The notes: generated by a model from the sequence alone, not told the origin. 64,000 bases of DNA from Pseudomonas borbori (GCF_900115555.1 NZ_FOWX01000025.1:22924-86923); one strand, 5' to 3'. Counted from the first letter of the stretch, positions 35,844 to 44,878 are shown. Numbers and translations: made by a program.

Positions 35844-36238
35844 TGATCCCTTTCGAACAGTGGCAGCCAGACATCTTCGACGTGCAGGAAGCTGACCCGT
35901 ACCGGCATGTCTATGCGCACCGCAAGCGGATCCATGCCCACTATATTGCTGATGAAGCGCAGACCCGGCTGCTCGGCCAACTCGACGATTGCGACGACGT
36001 AGGGGACTTCGAGCTCGGCGATCCACGGCTGATAGTTGAGGGTGTAGCTGAGCACCTTGCCCTTGCCGGAGACCGCGTGCGGTTCGACTTCCAGGCTCGC
36101 GCAATGCGGGCAGATCGGTCCCGGTGGATGGAAAAAGCGTTCGCAGCCATGGCAGCGGTGAATCAATAGTTCGCCGTGCTCACCACCTTGCCAGAAGGCA
36201 CGATTGTCGGCGTTGAGGGCGGGCAGTTTTCTAGGCAT
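35840..36238 (-). CDS. DUF35 OB-fold protein with zinc ribbon
   Basis: About 132 residues. A rubredoxin-like zinc ribbon CHGC-x10-CPHC at about residues 28-45 is followed by an OB-fold (GKGKVLSYTLNYQP, YVVAIVELAEQPGLRFISNI, PVRVSFLHVEDVWLPLFE). DUF35 proteins pair with thiolase-like partners to form acyltransferase or retro-aldolase complexes. Start 36238 has AGGAA upstream; an in-frame ATG at 36268 lacks a site. It is upstream of and overlaps the thiolase-like gene by 4 bases, so a complex is very likely. Confidence 0.87.
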   Translation of the reverse strand: MPRKLPALNADNRAFWQGGEHGELLIHRCHGCERFFHPPGPICPHCASLEVEPHAVSGKGKVLSYTLNYQPWIAELEVPYVVAIVELAEQPGLRFISNIVGMDPLAVRIDMPVRVSFLHVEDVWLPLFERDQ

Positions 36239-36285
36239 CAGGCATTCCTGGAAGAGGCGGCGACTCATGGGGACACGTTAGCATT

Positions 36286-36310
36286 TGTACATATTTTTGA
36301 AAAGTGTCAT
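36286..36310. promoter_or_regulatory. Operator motif between divergent DUF35 and SDR genes
   Basis: TGTACA-N13-TGTCAT followed by ATTTTATGCC, in the 140-base gap between the minus-strand DUF35/ditF operon and the plus-strand SDR/FAH genes. Read rightward, TTGTACA can be a -35 and TATTTT, 18 bases on, a -10. One site could control both directions. Confidence 0.55.
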
Positions 36311-36378
36311 ATTTTATGCCTCCGTGTGGGTGGGCCTAGCCATGGCCGAGCCGTAAACAAAACAAGAGGAACTCCACT

Positions 36379-37080
36379 ATGTCTCCGTCTTTGCAGGACA
36401 AGATTGTCATCATAACCGGCGGCTTCGGCGCTTTGGGCAGCAGTCTCGGCCAGCTATTGCTGGAGCGTGGCGCGCGTGTCGCATTGCTCGATCGCGCGGA
36501 TGCCCCCGCAGCCTTGCGCGATGTGCAGAATTTGCTGCCATTGGGGGGCGTTGATCTGACGTCCGCGGACTCGGCCAAGGAGGCGCTGACTCGTGTGGCC
36601 GAGCATTTCGGCCGCATCGATGGCCTGGTCAACGTGGCTGGCGGCTTTGCCTGGGAAACCCTGGAAGACGGCAGCCTGGAAACCTGGGATCGCCTGTACC
36701 AGATGAACCTGCGCACAGCCGTGGTCAGTTGCCAGGCGGCACTGCCGCATCTGCTGGCTGCGCCGGCGGGCCGTATCGTCAATATCGGCGCGCTGGCCTC
36801 GCTGAAAGCATTGCAGGGGATGGGCGCCTATGCTGCATCCAAGGCCGGTGTTGCGCGCTTGACCGAGGCGCTGGCCGAGGAGCTGAAGGATCGCGGCATT
36901 ACGGTCAATGCGGTGTTGCCGAGCATCATCGACACGCCCGCCAACCGGGCGGACATGCCGGATGCCGACGCCAGTCGCTGGGTCTCGCCGACAGCGCTGG
37001 CCGGGGTGATCGCCTTCCTTCTGTCGGATGACGCCGCAGTGGTGACTGGCGCCTGCATGCCGGTGGCGGGGCGAGTATGA
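36379..37080 (+). CDS. ditG: Short-chain dehydrogenase/reductase
   Basis: 233 residues, compact classical SDR: TGGFGALGSSLG at residues 14-25 (a slightly variant glycine motif), NVAGGF, YAASK as the Y-x3-K pair, and VVTGACMPVAGRV at the end. RBS AGAGGA. It starts an operon with the FAH gene; the operator at 36286 lies 69 bases upstream. Probably oxidises or reduces a hydroxy/keto group in the ring-opened acid. Symbol by gene order. Confidence 0.83.
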   Translation: MSPSLQDKIVIITGGFGALGSSLGQLLLERGARVALLDRADAPAALRDVQNLLPLGGVDLTSADSAKEALTRVAEHFGRIDGLVNVAGGFAWETLEDGSLETWDRLYQMNLRTAVVSCQAALPHLLAAPAGRIVNIGALASLKALQGMGAYAASKAGVARLTEALAEELKDRGITVNAVLPSIIDTPANRADMPDADASRWVSPTALAGVIAFLLSDDAAVVTGACMPVAGRV

Positions 37081-37123
37081 GCAGTGTGACCCGCTGGGTT
37101 TTTTCGATGGGAGCGGATAGCCA

Positions 37124-38101
37124 ATGAGACTCGTGACCTTTACCGATGACACAGGCTTCGAGCGTGCCGGTGCCTTGCTCGAGAACGATCAAGTTGTGCT
37201 CGATCTGCAGCAGGCCTATCGCACGCTGCAGGGGCGTGATAGCGCGCAGCTCGCCAGTGTGCTTGCGTTGGTCGAAGCCGGTGAGCCGGCGCTCGAACTG
37301 GCCCGCTCGTTGCTGGCGCAAGCACCTGCAGGCGCGGTGTTGCAGCGCTCCGCCGTCAAGTTGCGGGCGCCGATCCAGCCACCACCGCAAATGCGCGACT
37401 GTTCCTGCTTCGAGTTGCACCTGCGGCAAAGCTTCGCCGCGGCGCGTCGGGCGCGGGCACTGCGCACGCCCGATCCGGAAGCTACCTTGCGGGAAATGAA
37501 CACCCGTGCCGACGATCGCGTCATCGACACCTTCAACCGTCAGCCCATCTATTACAAATGCAACCGTTTCGCGGTTATCGGCATGGACGACGAGTTCCAG
37601 TGGCCGAGTTTCAGCAAGGCGATGGATTTCGAATTGGAGTTCGGTTGCTACATCGGCAAGCGTGGCAAGGACATCAGTCGCGAGGATGCACGTTCGCACA
37701 TTGTCGGCTACACCATCTTCAACGACATGAGCGCGCGGGATGCCCAGGCCAAGGAGATGCCCGGCATGCTCGGTCCGGCCAAGAGCAAGGACTTCGACAC
37801 CGGCAACATCATGGGGCCGTGCCTGGTGACGGCCGATGAGCTCGGCGATCCTTATGACCTGAACATGGTTGCGCGAGTCAATGGCGAAGAGTGGGGGCGC
37901 GGCAATACCCGAGATATGCGCTGGCGCTTCGAGGACGTTATCGCCCACGTGTCGCGCTCGGAAACCTTGTATCCCGGTGAGTTTCTCGGCTCGGGTACGG
38001 TGGGCAACGGTTGCGGCCTGGAGCAGTTGCGCTACCTCAAACCGGGTGATTTGGTTGAGTTGGAAGTCGATGGCATCGGTGTGCTGCGTACCCGTGTGTG
38101 A
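37124..38101 (+). CDS. ditH: Fumarylacetoacetate hydrolase family protein
   Basis: 325 residues, longest of three FAH-family members in the window. The metal-site E-x-E is in MDFELEFGCYIG, followed by GYTIFNDMSARDAQ and GNTRDMRWRFEDVIAHVSRSETLYPGEFLGSGTVGNGCG. It resembles ureidoglycolate lyase/2-keto-4-pentenoate hydratase-like and isomerase/decarboxylase members. In the abietane pathway a DitH of this family has been assigned to processing of the ring-cleavage product (from memory). It lies 43 bases after the SDR; the Rieske operon follows with its own operator. Confidence 0.82.
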   Translation: MRLVTFTDDTGFERAGALLENDQVVLDLQQAYRTLQGRDSAQLASVLALVEAGEPALELARSLLAQAPAGAVLQRSAVKLRAPIQPPPQMRDCSCFELHLRQSFAAARRARALRTPDPEATLREMNTRADDRVIDTFNRQPIYYKCNRFAVIGMDDEFQWPSFSKAMDFELEFGCYIGKRGKDISREDARSHIVGYTIFNDMSARDAQAKEMPGMLGPAKSKDFDTGNIMGPCLVTADELGDPYDLNMVARVNGEEWGRGNTRDMRWRFEDVIAHVSRSETLYPGEFLGSGTVGNGCGLEQLRYLKPGDLVELEVDGIGVLRTRV

Positions 38102-38237
38102 GCTGCCGAGAAAACTGTGTCCTGATGTGTATGTCCGACCGCCGGCAGTTCGTCGCGCAAACCCGCCGCGCATGGCCTTTAACGGGCGTAATACCTGAAG
38201 TGAAGGGTATTTGATCGCCAGGCACAACGCTAAAGGT

Positions 38238-38262
38238 GTACATTTTCTATAAAAGTGTCTTA
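38238..38262 (+). promoter_or_regulatory. Operator/promoter upstream of ditA1A2
   Basis: TGTACA-N13-TGTCTT. With the left half as -35, TATATT at 38262-38267 is a -10 at an 18-base spacing. The sequence AAAAGTGT and the following TTTTGCTG are shared with the ditA3 promoter at 29047, so the two components of the dioxygenase appear to be under the same control. The site lies 50 bases from the ATG. Confidence 0.6.
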
Positions 38263-38311
38263 TATTTTGCTGCGTCTCAAATAGCCGTAGCGCCCTGAAC
38301 AGGAGGCATTC

Positions 38312-39712
38312 ATGCTAACAACAACAAGCCCTGTGTTGTCCGACGGAACCAAGGTTTCGGATCTTATCTATCCCTCGACCCGCGAAGTGCAGATGCGTGT
38401 GCTGTCGGATCGGGAAATTTACGAGCTGGAGATGGAAAAAATCTTCGGCAAGATCTGGGTCCTGCTCGGGCACGAATCGGAGATCCCCAACTCGGGCGAT
38501 TTCATGGTGCGCGATATGGGTTCGGATTCCGTGATTGCCGCTCGCGGCAAGGACGGTGAAGTCTTCGTGTCGCTTAACGTCTGCCCGCACCGTGGTATGC
38601 GCATCAGCACTGCCGATTGCGGTAATACGCAGATCCACAAGTGCATCTATCACGGCTGGGCGTTCCGCCCAAACGGCGACTTCATCGGTTCGCCGATCGA
38701 GCGCGAGTGCATGCACGGCAAGATGATGGCCAAGGAGGAGCTGGGTCTGAAGAAGGCCCGCGTGACGCTCTATGGCGGCCTGATCTTCGCCACCTGGAAC
38801 ATCGACGGACCGTCCTTCGACGAATTCCTCGGCGATGCCAAGTGGTACTACGACATGCTCTTCTGCCGCAGCGACAAAGGCATGGAGGTATTGGGTCCAC
38901 CGCAGCGTTTCATCGTCAATGCCAACTGGAAGACCGCTGGCGAACAGTCGGCAGCAGATGGCTTCCATACCCTGACCTTGCACCGCTGGCTGGGCGAAGT
39001 TGGCAACTACGCCAAGAAAGGCGAAGGCGAGGGCGAAGGTACGGACCTGAGCCCGGAAATGATCGGCGTGGAAATCAGCTCGCCGCATGGCCATGCGCTG
39101 CGTTGCATCGATCTGGCGCGCAAGATCAAGCGTCTGACCGGCCTCGATCCCGCCGAGCTTTCAGTCCAGGAAAAGCTCGATGCCTTACCGCCGGCCGGCA
39201 TGACCCGCGATATGGTCGAGCAATTGGCACGCAATCTGACTGAGGACCAACTGCAGGTGCTGACCACCATGCCTCCGCAGGTTGGTGGCATGTTCCCGAA
39301 TATTCTCTTCGGTTTCGTCTACATTCCTCAGCCCGACGGTACTGTGGTCGGCTCCATGACCTTGCACGCCTATGTGCCGCACGGCCCCGATAAGCTCGAG
39401 TTCGTCAACTGGATCTTCGCCGAGAAAGATGCACCGGCCGAGCTGCGCGAGAAGATGCTCAAGCAGACCATCCAGTTGTTCGGCACCTCCGGCATGGTCG
39501 AGCAGGACGACTCCGACACCTGGCCGCACATGACGCTGTCCGCCAAAGGCGCCATGGGTCGCAAGAGTACGTTGAAATACCAGGCTTGCTTTGAAACCGG
39601 TGCGCCCGAGGGCTGGCCGGGCCCTGGCATCGTCAATGAAGGCTTTACCAAGGACGATACCCAATGGCACTGGTGGTTGTATTGGCATGAGCTGATGACC
39701 GCGCAGGATTGA
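38312..39712 (+). CDS. ditA1: Rieske dioxygenase alpha subunit (abietane dioxygenase)
   Basis: 466 residues. Rieske ligands Cys91, His93, Cys111, His114; mononuclear iron ligands His219 and His224 in DGFHTLTLHRW. Expected to dihydroxylate the aromatic ring C of 7-oxodehydroabietic acid (known for DitA1A2A3). It is followed by its beta subunit; the ferredoxin is distant, at 29109, as I recall for the dit cluster. RBS AGGAGG. A paralogous alpha/beta pair is at 20387-22433. Confidence 0.92.
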   Translation: MLTTTSPVLSDGTKVSDLIYPSTREVQMRVLSDREIYELEMEKIFGKIWVLLGHESEIPNSGDFMVRDMGSDSVIAARGKDGEVFVSLNVCPHRGMRISTADCGNTQIHKCIYHGWAFRPNGDFIGSPIERECMHGKMMAKEELGLKKARVTLYGGLIFATWNIDGPSFDEFLGDAKWYYDMLFCRSDKGMEVLGPPQRFIVNANWKTAGEQSAADGFHTLTLHRWLGEVGNYAKKGEGEGEGTDLSPEMIGVEISSPHGHALRCIDLARKIKRLTGLDPAELSVQEKLDALPPAGMTRDMVEQLARNLTEDQLQVLTTMPPQVGGMFPNILFGFVYIPQPDGTVVGSMTLHAYVPHGPDKLEFVNWIFAEKDAPAELREKMLKQTIQLFGTSGMVEQDDSDTWPHMTLSAKGAMGRKSTLKYQACFETGAPEGWPGPGIVNEGFTKDDTQWHWWLYWHELMTAQD

Positions 39713-39765
39713 TCTGCGCGTCCGCTCATCCCTAGCTCACAACAATAAGTTTCAGGGAGTTACCC

Positions 39766-40341
39766 ATGGCTCAAGTACAAGAACGCGGTGCCGAGCAGAT
39801 TCAGCCGGGCTCGCCGGTCGGCATCAAGCGTGTTTCTATCGGTTCGGATCTCTACAATCAGGTACTGACCTTCCTCTACGAGGAGGCCACGCTACTCGAC
39901 CAGATTCGCCTCAAGGAATGGAGCGAGCGGCTTGCCACTGACTTGGTCTACACCGTGCCGCTGCGGCATACCCGCCTGCAGGCCGAGCAGTCGGCTAGCA
40001 TCGTGCGCAGCGTACAGCATTACCACGACGACTACCGTTCGATCATGGGGCGCATCCTGCGCCTGTCAGGCAAGAGCGCCTGGGCCGAGGACCCACCCTC
40101 GCGCACGCGGCGGCTGGTCACCAATGTCTTCGTCGAGGAGACGGAAAAGGCCAATGAGTTCGTCGTCACCAGCTACCTGTTGCTGACCCGCAACCGGTTC
40201 AAGGACCATCACGTCGATATCGTCAGTGGCGAGCGGCGCGATGTACTGCGTCTAGGCGAGGATGGTTTCAAGTTGGCGCGTCGTGAGGTCATCATCGACC
40301 AGGCCGTGCTGGGAACGCCCAATCTCGCGGTTTTCCTCTAG
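39766..40341 (+). CDS. ditA2: Aromatic-ring-hydroxylating dioxygenase beta subunit
   Basis: 191 residues. Shares with the beta subunit at 20387 the segments LYNQVLTFLYEEATLLD, RILRLSGKSAWAEDPPSRTRRLVTNVFV and KLARREVIIDQAVLGTPNLAVFL. Structural subunit of the alpha/beta hexamer with ditA1, 53 bases upstream. RBS GGGAG. It is convergent with the DUF2889 gene, whose stop is 36 bases away. Confidence 0.91.
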   Translation: MAQVQERGAEQIQPGSPVGIKRVSIGSDLYNQVLTFLYEEATLLDQIRLKEWSERLATDLVYTVPLRHTRLQAEQSASIVRSVQHYHDDYRSIMGRILRLSGKSAWAEDPPSRTRRLVTNVFVEETEKANEFVVTSYLLLTRNRFKDHHVDIVSGERRDVLRLGEDGFKLARREVIIDQAVLGTPNLAVFL

Positions 40342-40377
40342 CAGGTGCCAGACCTTCGAGCCTTACCGGAGCCGCCT

Positions 40378-41139
40378 TCAGGCCGAACCGGTATGGCTCG
40401 GGGCCAATTGGCCGAGCCAGTCTTGGTCGTCGGCGCACAGGGCCGATTGTGCAGCGCTGAAATCCCAGGTCGACCCTATCATTCTTGAGGCAAACACGGC
40501 CCGCTCCGGCTGTTGGCTGTAGCAGAGACCGGTGCTCGCCGCATGTGCCTGGGCGTCGAGGTTGTATGCCCTGCCCAGGGAAATCAGCGTGCAGCGGCGC
40601 AGTAATAGTGCAGCTTCCGCTTCTTCGTTGGAGAGGTTATTCAGCGCCCATCGTGCCATGCCCTCACGCAAGTTGACGCCAGCGTAGGCTGTAGGCGCTT
40701 GGATGATTGAGCCCTGTACCTCCCACGCCAGCTGTTCAATGCCATCACAGAGCAATGTCGCCCTGGTGTGCTCGTTGACGCGCTGGGGAACCTGTATGTC
40801 GTAACGGCGCCGGATGGTTTGGCGTGCAGCATTGGCAATCGCCAGGCCGGCCAGGTCGAGCAGGTGGGTACATTGGTGTTGTGCATCGACCTGGCGTGTC
40901 ACTGAATGGGCAATGCGATCGAGGGGCATACCGAGTAATTGCTGCAGCTGTTCGGTAGCCTGAGGGCAAGCGGAATAGGGATAGCGCAGTGCCTCGCCGC
41001 CGATGGCGGTAAGCACTCCCCGATCATGGCGCGCCCAAACGCGGAAATGATGGAAGTCGTCCTCCAGAGTGGCGCGTACTTCACCTGCAGCGTGCTGCTG
41101 CGACGAAGCGATGTCCACTCGACGGCGAAAGGTGCTCAT
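40378..41139 (-). CDS. DUF2889 family protein
   Basis: 253 residues. The segment RATLEDDFHHFRVWARHDRG, the ALRYPYSACPQA stretch and HQCTHLLDLAGLAIANA are hallmarks of DUF2889, a family of unknown function often found with steroid- or terpenoid-type catabolic genes. RBS AAGGA. Divergent from the SDR at 41247; the operator at 41198 lies between them, 58 bases from this ATG. It has no predicted signal peptide or membrane helix. Confidence 0.82.
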   Translation of the reverse strand: MSTFRRRVDIASSQQHAAGEVRATLEDDFHHFRVWARHDRGVLTAIGGEALRYPYSACPQATEQLQQLLGMPLDRIAHSVTRQVDAQHQCTHLLDLAGLAIANAARQTIRRRYDIQVPQRVNEHTRATLLCDGIEQLAWEVQGSIIQAPTAYAGVNLREGMARWALNNLSNEEAEAALLLRRCTLISLGRAYNLDAQAHAASTGLCYSQQPERAVFASRMIGSTWDFSAAQSALCADDQDWLGQLAPSHTGSA

Positions 41140-41197
41140 AGCTAATTATCCTTACAGTTGTTCTAGCCGTGCTTGTAACGTTGGATTAGGATGTATC

Positions 41198-41222
41198 TGA
41201 ACACTATAAACAAAAATGTTCA
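41198..41222. promoter_or_regulatory. Operator motif between DUF2889 and ditI
   Basis: Perfect half-sites TGAACA (41198-41203) and TGTTCA (41217-41222) with a 13-base A-rich centre. It lies in the 107-base gap between the divergent DUF2889 and SDR genes, 24 bases from the SDR ATG, so a bound repressor would block that gene directly. Confidence 0.7.
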
Positions 41223-41246
41223 TCTAAAACAAAAAAGGAGTTCCCC

Positions 41247-42047
41247 ATGGGGCTGCTGCAAGAACAGGTGGCGCTGATCACGGGCGCAGGCGGAGGCATT
41301 GGTCGGGGCGTAGCGCATAGTTTCGCCAAGGCAGGGGCGGCGGTTGTGGTCGCCGAACTTGATGTAGACAGCGGTAAAGCGGTGGCCGAGGAGCTGCAGG
41401 CTCTAGGCGCGCGGGCGCTATTCATCAAGACCGACGTCTCTAGCAAGAGTGATATCGAAGCGGCTATCCAGCTGGCAGTCGAGCAGTTCGATGGCCTGGA
41501 CATTCTGGTCAACAATGCCTTCGCGCCAACCCCCAACGTGCTGCTCGAGGAGAAGACCGATGCAATGCTCGCGCAAACCCTCGACTCGACTGTATGGGCG
41601 GCCTGGTGGTCGATGAAGGCCGCGCTGCCGCATATGCAAGCGCGGGGCGGCGGCAAGATCATCAATTTCTATTCGATCGACACCGAGATCGGCGCCTGGC
41701 TGCACGGTGACTACAACACAGCGAAGGCGGCGATTGTCGGCCTGACGCGTAGTGCCGCTTCGGAGTGGGGGCGTTTCAACATTCGGGTGAACGCCATCGC
41801 GCCGACAGCCATGGGGGCGACCTTCCATAAGTTGGCGGAGGAGAACCCGGGTTTCGCCGAAAAATCCGCATCGATGCGGCCGCTGGGGCGTTGCGGAGAG
41901 CCGGAAGAGGATATCGGGCCAGTGGTGGTATTCCTGGCTTCGGAAATGTCGCGGTTTGTTACCGGCGAGACCATTCATGTCGACGGCGGCCTGCACCTGC
42001 CGGGTTACAACTCGCGGCCGGCCGGCGTGCCTATCCGGGAGTATTGA
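41247..42047 (+). CDS. ditI: Short-chain dehydrogenase/reductase
   Basis: 266 residues, classical SDR with GAGGGIGRG, NNAFAP, Ser in FYSIDTE, YNTAK as Y-x3-K, and VTGETIHVDGGLHLPGYN near the end. RBS AGGAG. It is a single gene under the operator at 41198 and ends before a strong bidirectional terminator at 42265. Symbol from the remembered dit order (I follows A2, precedes J). Likely dehydrogenase of the 7-hydroxy group or of a later alcohol; not determinable from sequence. Confidence 0.83.
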   Translation: MGLLQEQVALITGAGGGIGRGVAHSFAKAGAAVVVAELDVDSGKAVAEELQALGARALFIKTDVSSKSDIEAAIQLAVEQFDGLDILVNNAFAPTPNVLLEEKTDAMLAQTLDSTVWAAWWSMKAALPHMQARGGGKIINFYSIDTEIGAWLHGDYNTAKAAIVGLTRSAASEWGRFNIRVNAIAPTAMGATFHKLAEENPGFAEKSASMRPLGRCGEPEEDIGPVVVFLASEMSRFVTGETIHVDGGLHLPGYNSRPAGVPIREY

Positions 42048-42264
42048 GGCACAGGCACAACTCCCGTTGCGCCTTGAGCAGGTTCATCCACGTCAGCGCC
42101 AGTCGTTGGCGTGTTTTCCAGTGAGCGTCACCGCTGGGTGTTTGGTGTGTAGCCTGGGCAGATTGGCGTAGCTCAATCCCGTAGTTGCCTTCACTGTTGC
42201 GCTTCTGGCTGATGCTGTTGCTCGGCCAGCTCATTTGGTTTTCTTACAAATAGATGCCCACGAG

Positions 42265-42307
42265 CATGAACCCATCGCTCTCGTTTCAAGAGAGCGATGG
42301 GTTCATG
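42265..42307. terminator. Bidirectional terminator, perfect 18-bp stem
   Basis: Perfect inverted repeat CATGAACCCATCGCTCTC (42265-42282) and its complement (42290-42307) around the 7-base loop GTTTCAA. It lies between the convergent ditI SDR (stop 42047) and CoA ligase (stop 42336) genes. The rest of the 288-base gap holds only a doubtful 67-codon minus-strand frame. Confidence 0.75.
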
Positions 42308-42335
42308 GATGCATGCGGAGCGTTGAACGGAGACG

Positions 42336-43967
42336 TTAGCGTTTCGAGACCTTGATGTCGGTGTCTTCGAGGTCCCAGGTGCCGGCTGTTTTCCCCTCGT
42401 CGCGCAACTGGTATTTCAGCACCCGACCCTGCGGGTTCTTCGGCAGGCTGCTGCGAAACTCGATATAACGCGGCAGGGCATAGTAGGGCACCGAGTCTGT
42501 CGCCCAGCGAAATAGCTCTTCCGCTTCGAGTTGTGCGCCCTCATGCAGCACCGCGGTAATCTTGACGTCGTCCTCGCCCTTGTCGGAAGGCACGGCATGC
42601 ACGGCGACTTCCGCTAGCGCGGGATGCACGGCGAATGCGGCTTCCATCTCGAAACTGGAGATGTTTTCACCGCGGCGGCGCAAGTAGTCCTTTTTGCGAT
42701 CGACGAAGTAGAAGAAGCCCTCGTCGTCGAATTTGCCGATGTCGCCGGTGTGCAGCCACATGTTGCGCATCAGTTTCAAGGTGTCTGCCGGGCGCTGCCA
42801 GTAGCCCTGGAACATGATGTCCGGGCGCAGCGGTCGCACCACGATTTCACCCGCGGTGTTGGCCGGGACTTCCACGTCATTGTCGTCAACGATGCGCACA
42901 TCGAAGTCGGCAATTCTTTTGCCGGAGGAGCCTGGCGCGGCGTATTCGCCGGCTGCCAGCGAGGTGATCACGCAGGCCTCGGTGAGGCCGTAGCCGTTGC
43001 CGCCAACCAGGGGCGTACCGAAGCGTTCACGCCAGATTTTCTTGGTCTCCTCGGTGTAGGGGTTGCCGCGTGCCGTGTGAATCTGGCCGAAGCAGCGTTT
43101 CATGGCATCGTTGTCCGGCGCCTGAGCCAGCAGGCCGCCCATGCCGCCGAGGATCGAGGCGATGGTCGCGCCGGAGCGTTCCACTTCTTGCCAGAAATTG
43201 GACACCGAGAAGCGCGGGAGGATGGCGGCGCGCGCGCCTACCAGGATGCTGGCGATGATGCTGACGCAGAGGGCGTTCATGTGGAACAACGGCAACGGTG
43301 TGATGGTGACGTCGTTCTCGTTGGCCGGGCCCGCGCGCAGTTGCAGGCGGGCCAGGTTGCACATGAAGTTGTAGCTGATCATGCAGCCTTTCGACGGACC
43401 CGTGGTGCCTGAGGTGTAGATCAGGCAGGCCAGGTCGGACGGCTCGGGTTTTATGGCGAGCGGCGTGTCGTCCTGGCCGCGATGCTCTGCCAGCGCGGCG
43501 ATCGGAATGCTGCAGGCGGTCGGGGTGTCGAGTTCGCCGCGGTAGAGAATCTGTTTCACCTCGGTGAGCTGGTCGGCCAGGGGGGTCATGCGCGCCAGGT
43601 AAGCCGCCTCGCAAATGATCAGTGCCGTACCGGTATCGGCTATCTGGTGGCGTAGGAACTCACCTTTGAGCGCGGTGTTGATGGGCACGCTGACGGCGCG
43701 CAGTTTGTTGATCGCCAGCCAACAGACGACCGCATCGATATTGTTGTCCAGCATGGTCAAAACGGTTTCGCCGGCCTGGACGTTCAGGGCGGCCAGGGCG
43801 TTGGCCATTTTGGTGGATAGTGAGTCAACTTCAGCGTAAGTGTACAATTCTCCGCTGAAATCAAGCAGGATTTTGTCTGGATGACGTGCTACCGCTCGTT
43901 CGAGTGCTGCGATGACAGTGTCTCTTTCGCCCACTGCCCAAGTGTCTGGATGACCAGTACCGCTCAT
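42336..43967 (-). CDS. ditJ: Acyl-CoA synthetase (AMP-forming)
   Basis: 543 residues of the ANL superfamily. The P-loop-like motif CLIYTSGTTGPSKGC, the motif GNGYGLTEA, the TGDIGKFDDEGFFYFVDRKKDYLRRRGENIS hinge region and the C-terminal PKNPQGRVLKY with the catalytic Lys are all present. Should activate a terpenoid carboxylate or ring-opened acid to its CoA ester. ATG 43967 (MSGTGHPDTW) follows AGGAG; the frame extends upstream to 44045 without a site. Divergent from the TetR gene. Confidence 0.89.
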   Translation of the reverse strand: MSGTGHPDTWAVGERDTVIAALERAVARHPDKILLDFSGELYTYAEVDSLSTKMANALAALNVQAGETVLTMLDNNIDAVVCWLAINKLRAVSVPINTALKGEFLRHQIADTGTALIICEAAYLARMTPLADQLTEVKQILYRGELDTPTACSIPIAALAEHRGQDDTPLAIKPEPSDLACLIYTSGTTGPSKGCMISYNFMCNLARLQLRAGPANENDVTITPLPLFHMNALCVSIIASILVGARAAILPRFSVSNFWQEVERSGATIASILGGMGGLLAQAPDNDAMKRCFGQIHTARGNPYTEETKKIWRERFGTPLVGGNGYGLTEACVITSLAAGEYAAPGSSGKRIADFDVRIVDDNDVEVPANTAGEIVVRPLRPDIMFQGYWQRPADTLKLMRNMWLHTGDIGKFDDEGFFYFVDRKKDYLRRRGENISSFEMEAAFAVHPALAEVAVHAVPSDKGEDDVKITAVLHEGAQLEAEELFRWATDSVPYYALPRYIEFRSSLPKNPQGRVLKYQLRDEGKTAGTWDLEDTDIKVSKR

Positions 43968-44146
43968 GACTTTTCTCCTATGGAGGCTGCCCAGCCATTG
44001 GGAAGCTACTTTTATTTTGAAGAGAGAATGCGATTCTAGATTCAAATTTATAAAATGTCTTCCTTAAAGAGTTGAACAAAAACAGGCTGCCCTGCCTAGA
44101 TCCTATGGTAATGTCACTTTTTTCAGCTTAATGAGTATGTTTATCC

Positions 44147-44878
44147 ATGCCCAAGCTCGCCATCCAGGCCGATAAAATCGCGGCCCCCAAGCCCGGGAAG
44201 AAGAAAATCACTGCTGTGGAGAAACCGACCGCGTTGCCCAAAATGACTTCGCCTAAGAGTGCGGGATTATCGACCAATGGTGCCCCGGTAAAACCCAACC
44301 GGCGCTCCGAGGAAACCATCGCCAACATTCTGGTGGCGACCGAGGAAGTGGTATTGCGCTCTGGCGCGGATCGCATCTCGATCCTCGACGTTTGTCAGGT
44401 CGCGGGTGTCTCGCGTGGAACCTTCTACCGCTATTTCTCTTCCCAGGAAGACCTACTGGATACGTTTTCCCGGCACAAGCGCGATAGCTTCCACAGTTCG
44501 CTGACGCTGGCCTTGGGTGACCTTACGGACCCCGAGGCGCGTTTGAATGCGCTGATTACCTACCTGGACGACTATCTGGAGCAGAGCCGGGCACGACGCC
44601 TGCTGGTGGTGGCTCCAGATTATGCGCTGGGATTCTTTCGACGAATCTTCCACGACTCAATCGTGCGCTTTCAGGACCTGCTGGACATCGTTTTCGATGA
44701 GTGGGATTCCCGGCTCGGCGTCAGGCTCGATCGTGAACTGATCTGCGAAATGATCATCCGTTATGTGCTGAGTGAGATTCTTGTGCCGGAAAGCGCCGGT
44801 CGTCGCCTGCTGCCAATTCGCGTGAAAAAGCTGGCGACAGCTTTGGCCATAGGTTCGACCTCGCGTAACCGCCGCTGA
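44147..44878 (+). CDS. ditK: TetR-family transcriptional regulator
   Basis: 243 residues. A Lys/Pro-rich, probably disordered extension of about 50 residues precedes the HTH (RISILDVCQVAGVSRGTFYRYFSSQEDLLDTFS, about 83-115). The rest is a helical effector domain. It is divergent from the CoA ligase across 179 bases. No intact copy of the 25-bp motif is in that gap, only a degenerate half (TTTATAAAATGTCTT). A candidate repressor for the motif, by its location inside the regulon; not proven. Start codon has a weak ribosome site. Confidence 0.83.
   Translation: MPKLAIQADKIAAPKPGKKKITAVEKPTALPKMTSPKSAGLSTNGAPVKPNRRSEETIANILVATEEVVLRSGADRISILDVCQVAGVSRGTFYRYFSSQEDLLDTFSRHKRDSFHSSLTLALGDLTDPEARLNALITYLDDYLEQSRARRLLVVAPDYALGFFRRIFHDSIVRFQDLLDIVFDEWDSRLGVRLDRELICEMIIRYVLSEILVPESAGRRLLPIRVKKLATALAIGSTSRNRR

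Noticed and set aside
42031..42234. 67-codon minus-strand frame that might be a transposase tail
   Set aside because: The text (RQRLALTWMNLLKAQRELCLCL) has a transposase-like feel but I cannot match it to a named family, and there is no ribosome site or terminal repeat.
43968..44146. Possible operator copy between the CoA ligase and TetR genes
   Set aside because: TTTATAAAATGTCTT resembles the right part of the site at 38238, but the left half-site matches only two of six positions, and the nearby TGAACA has no partner at 13 bases.
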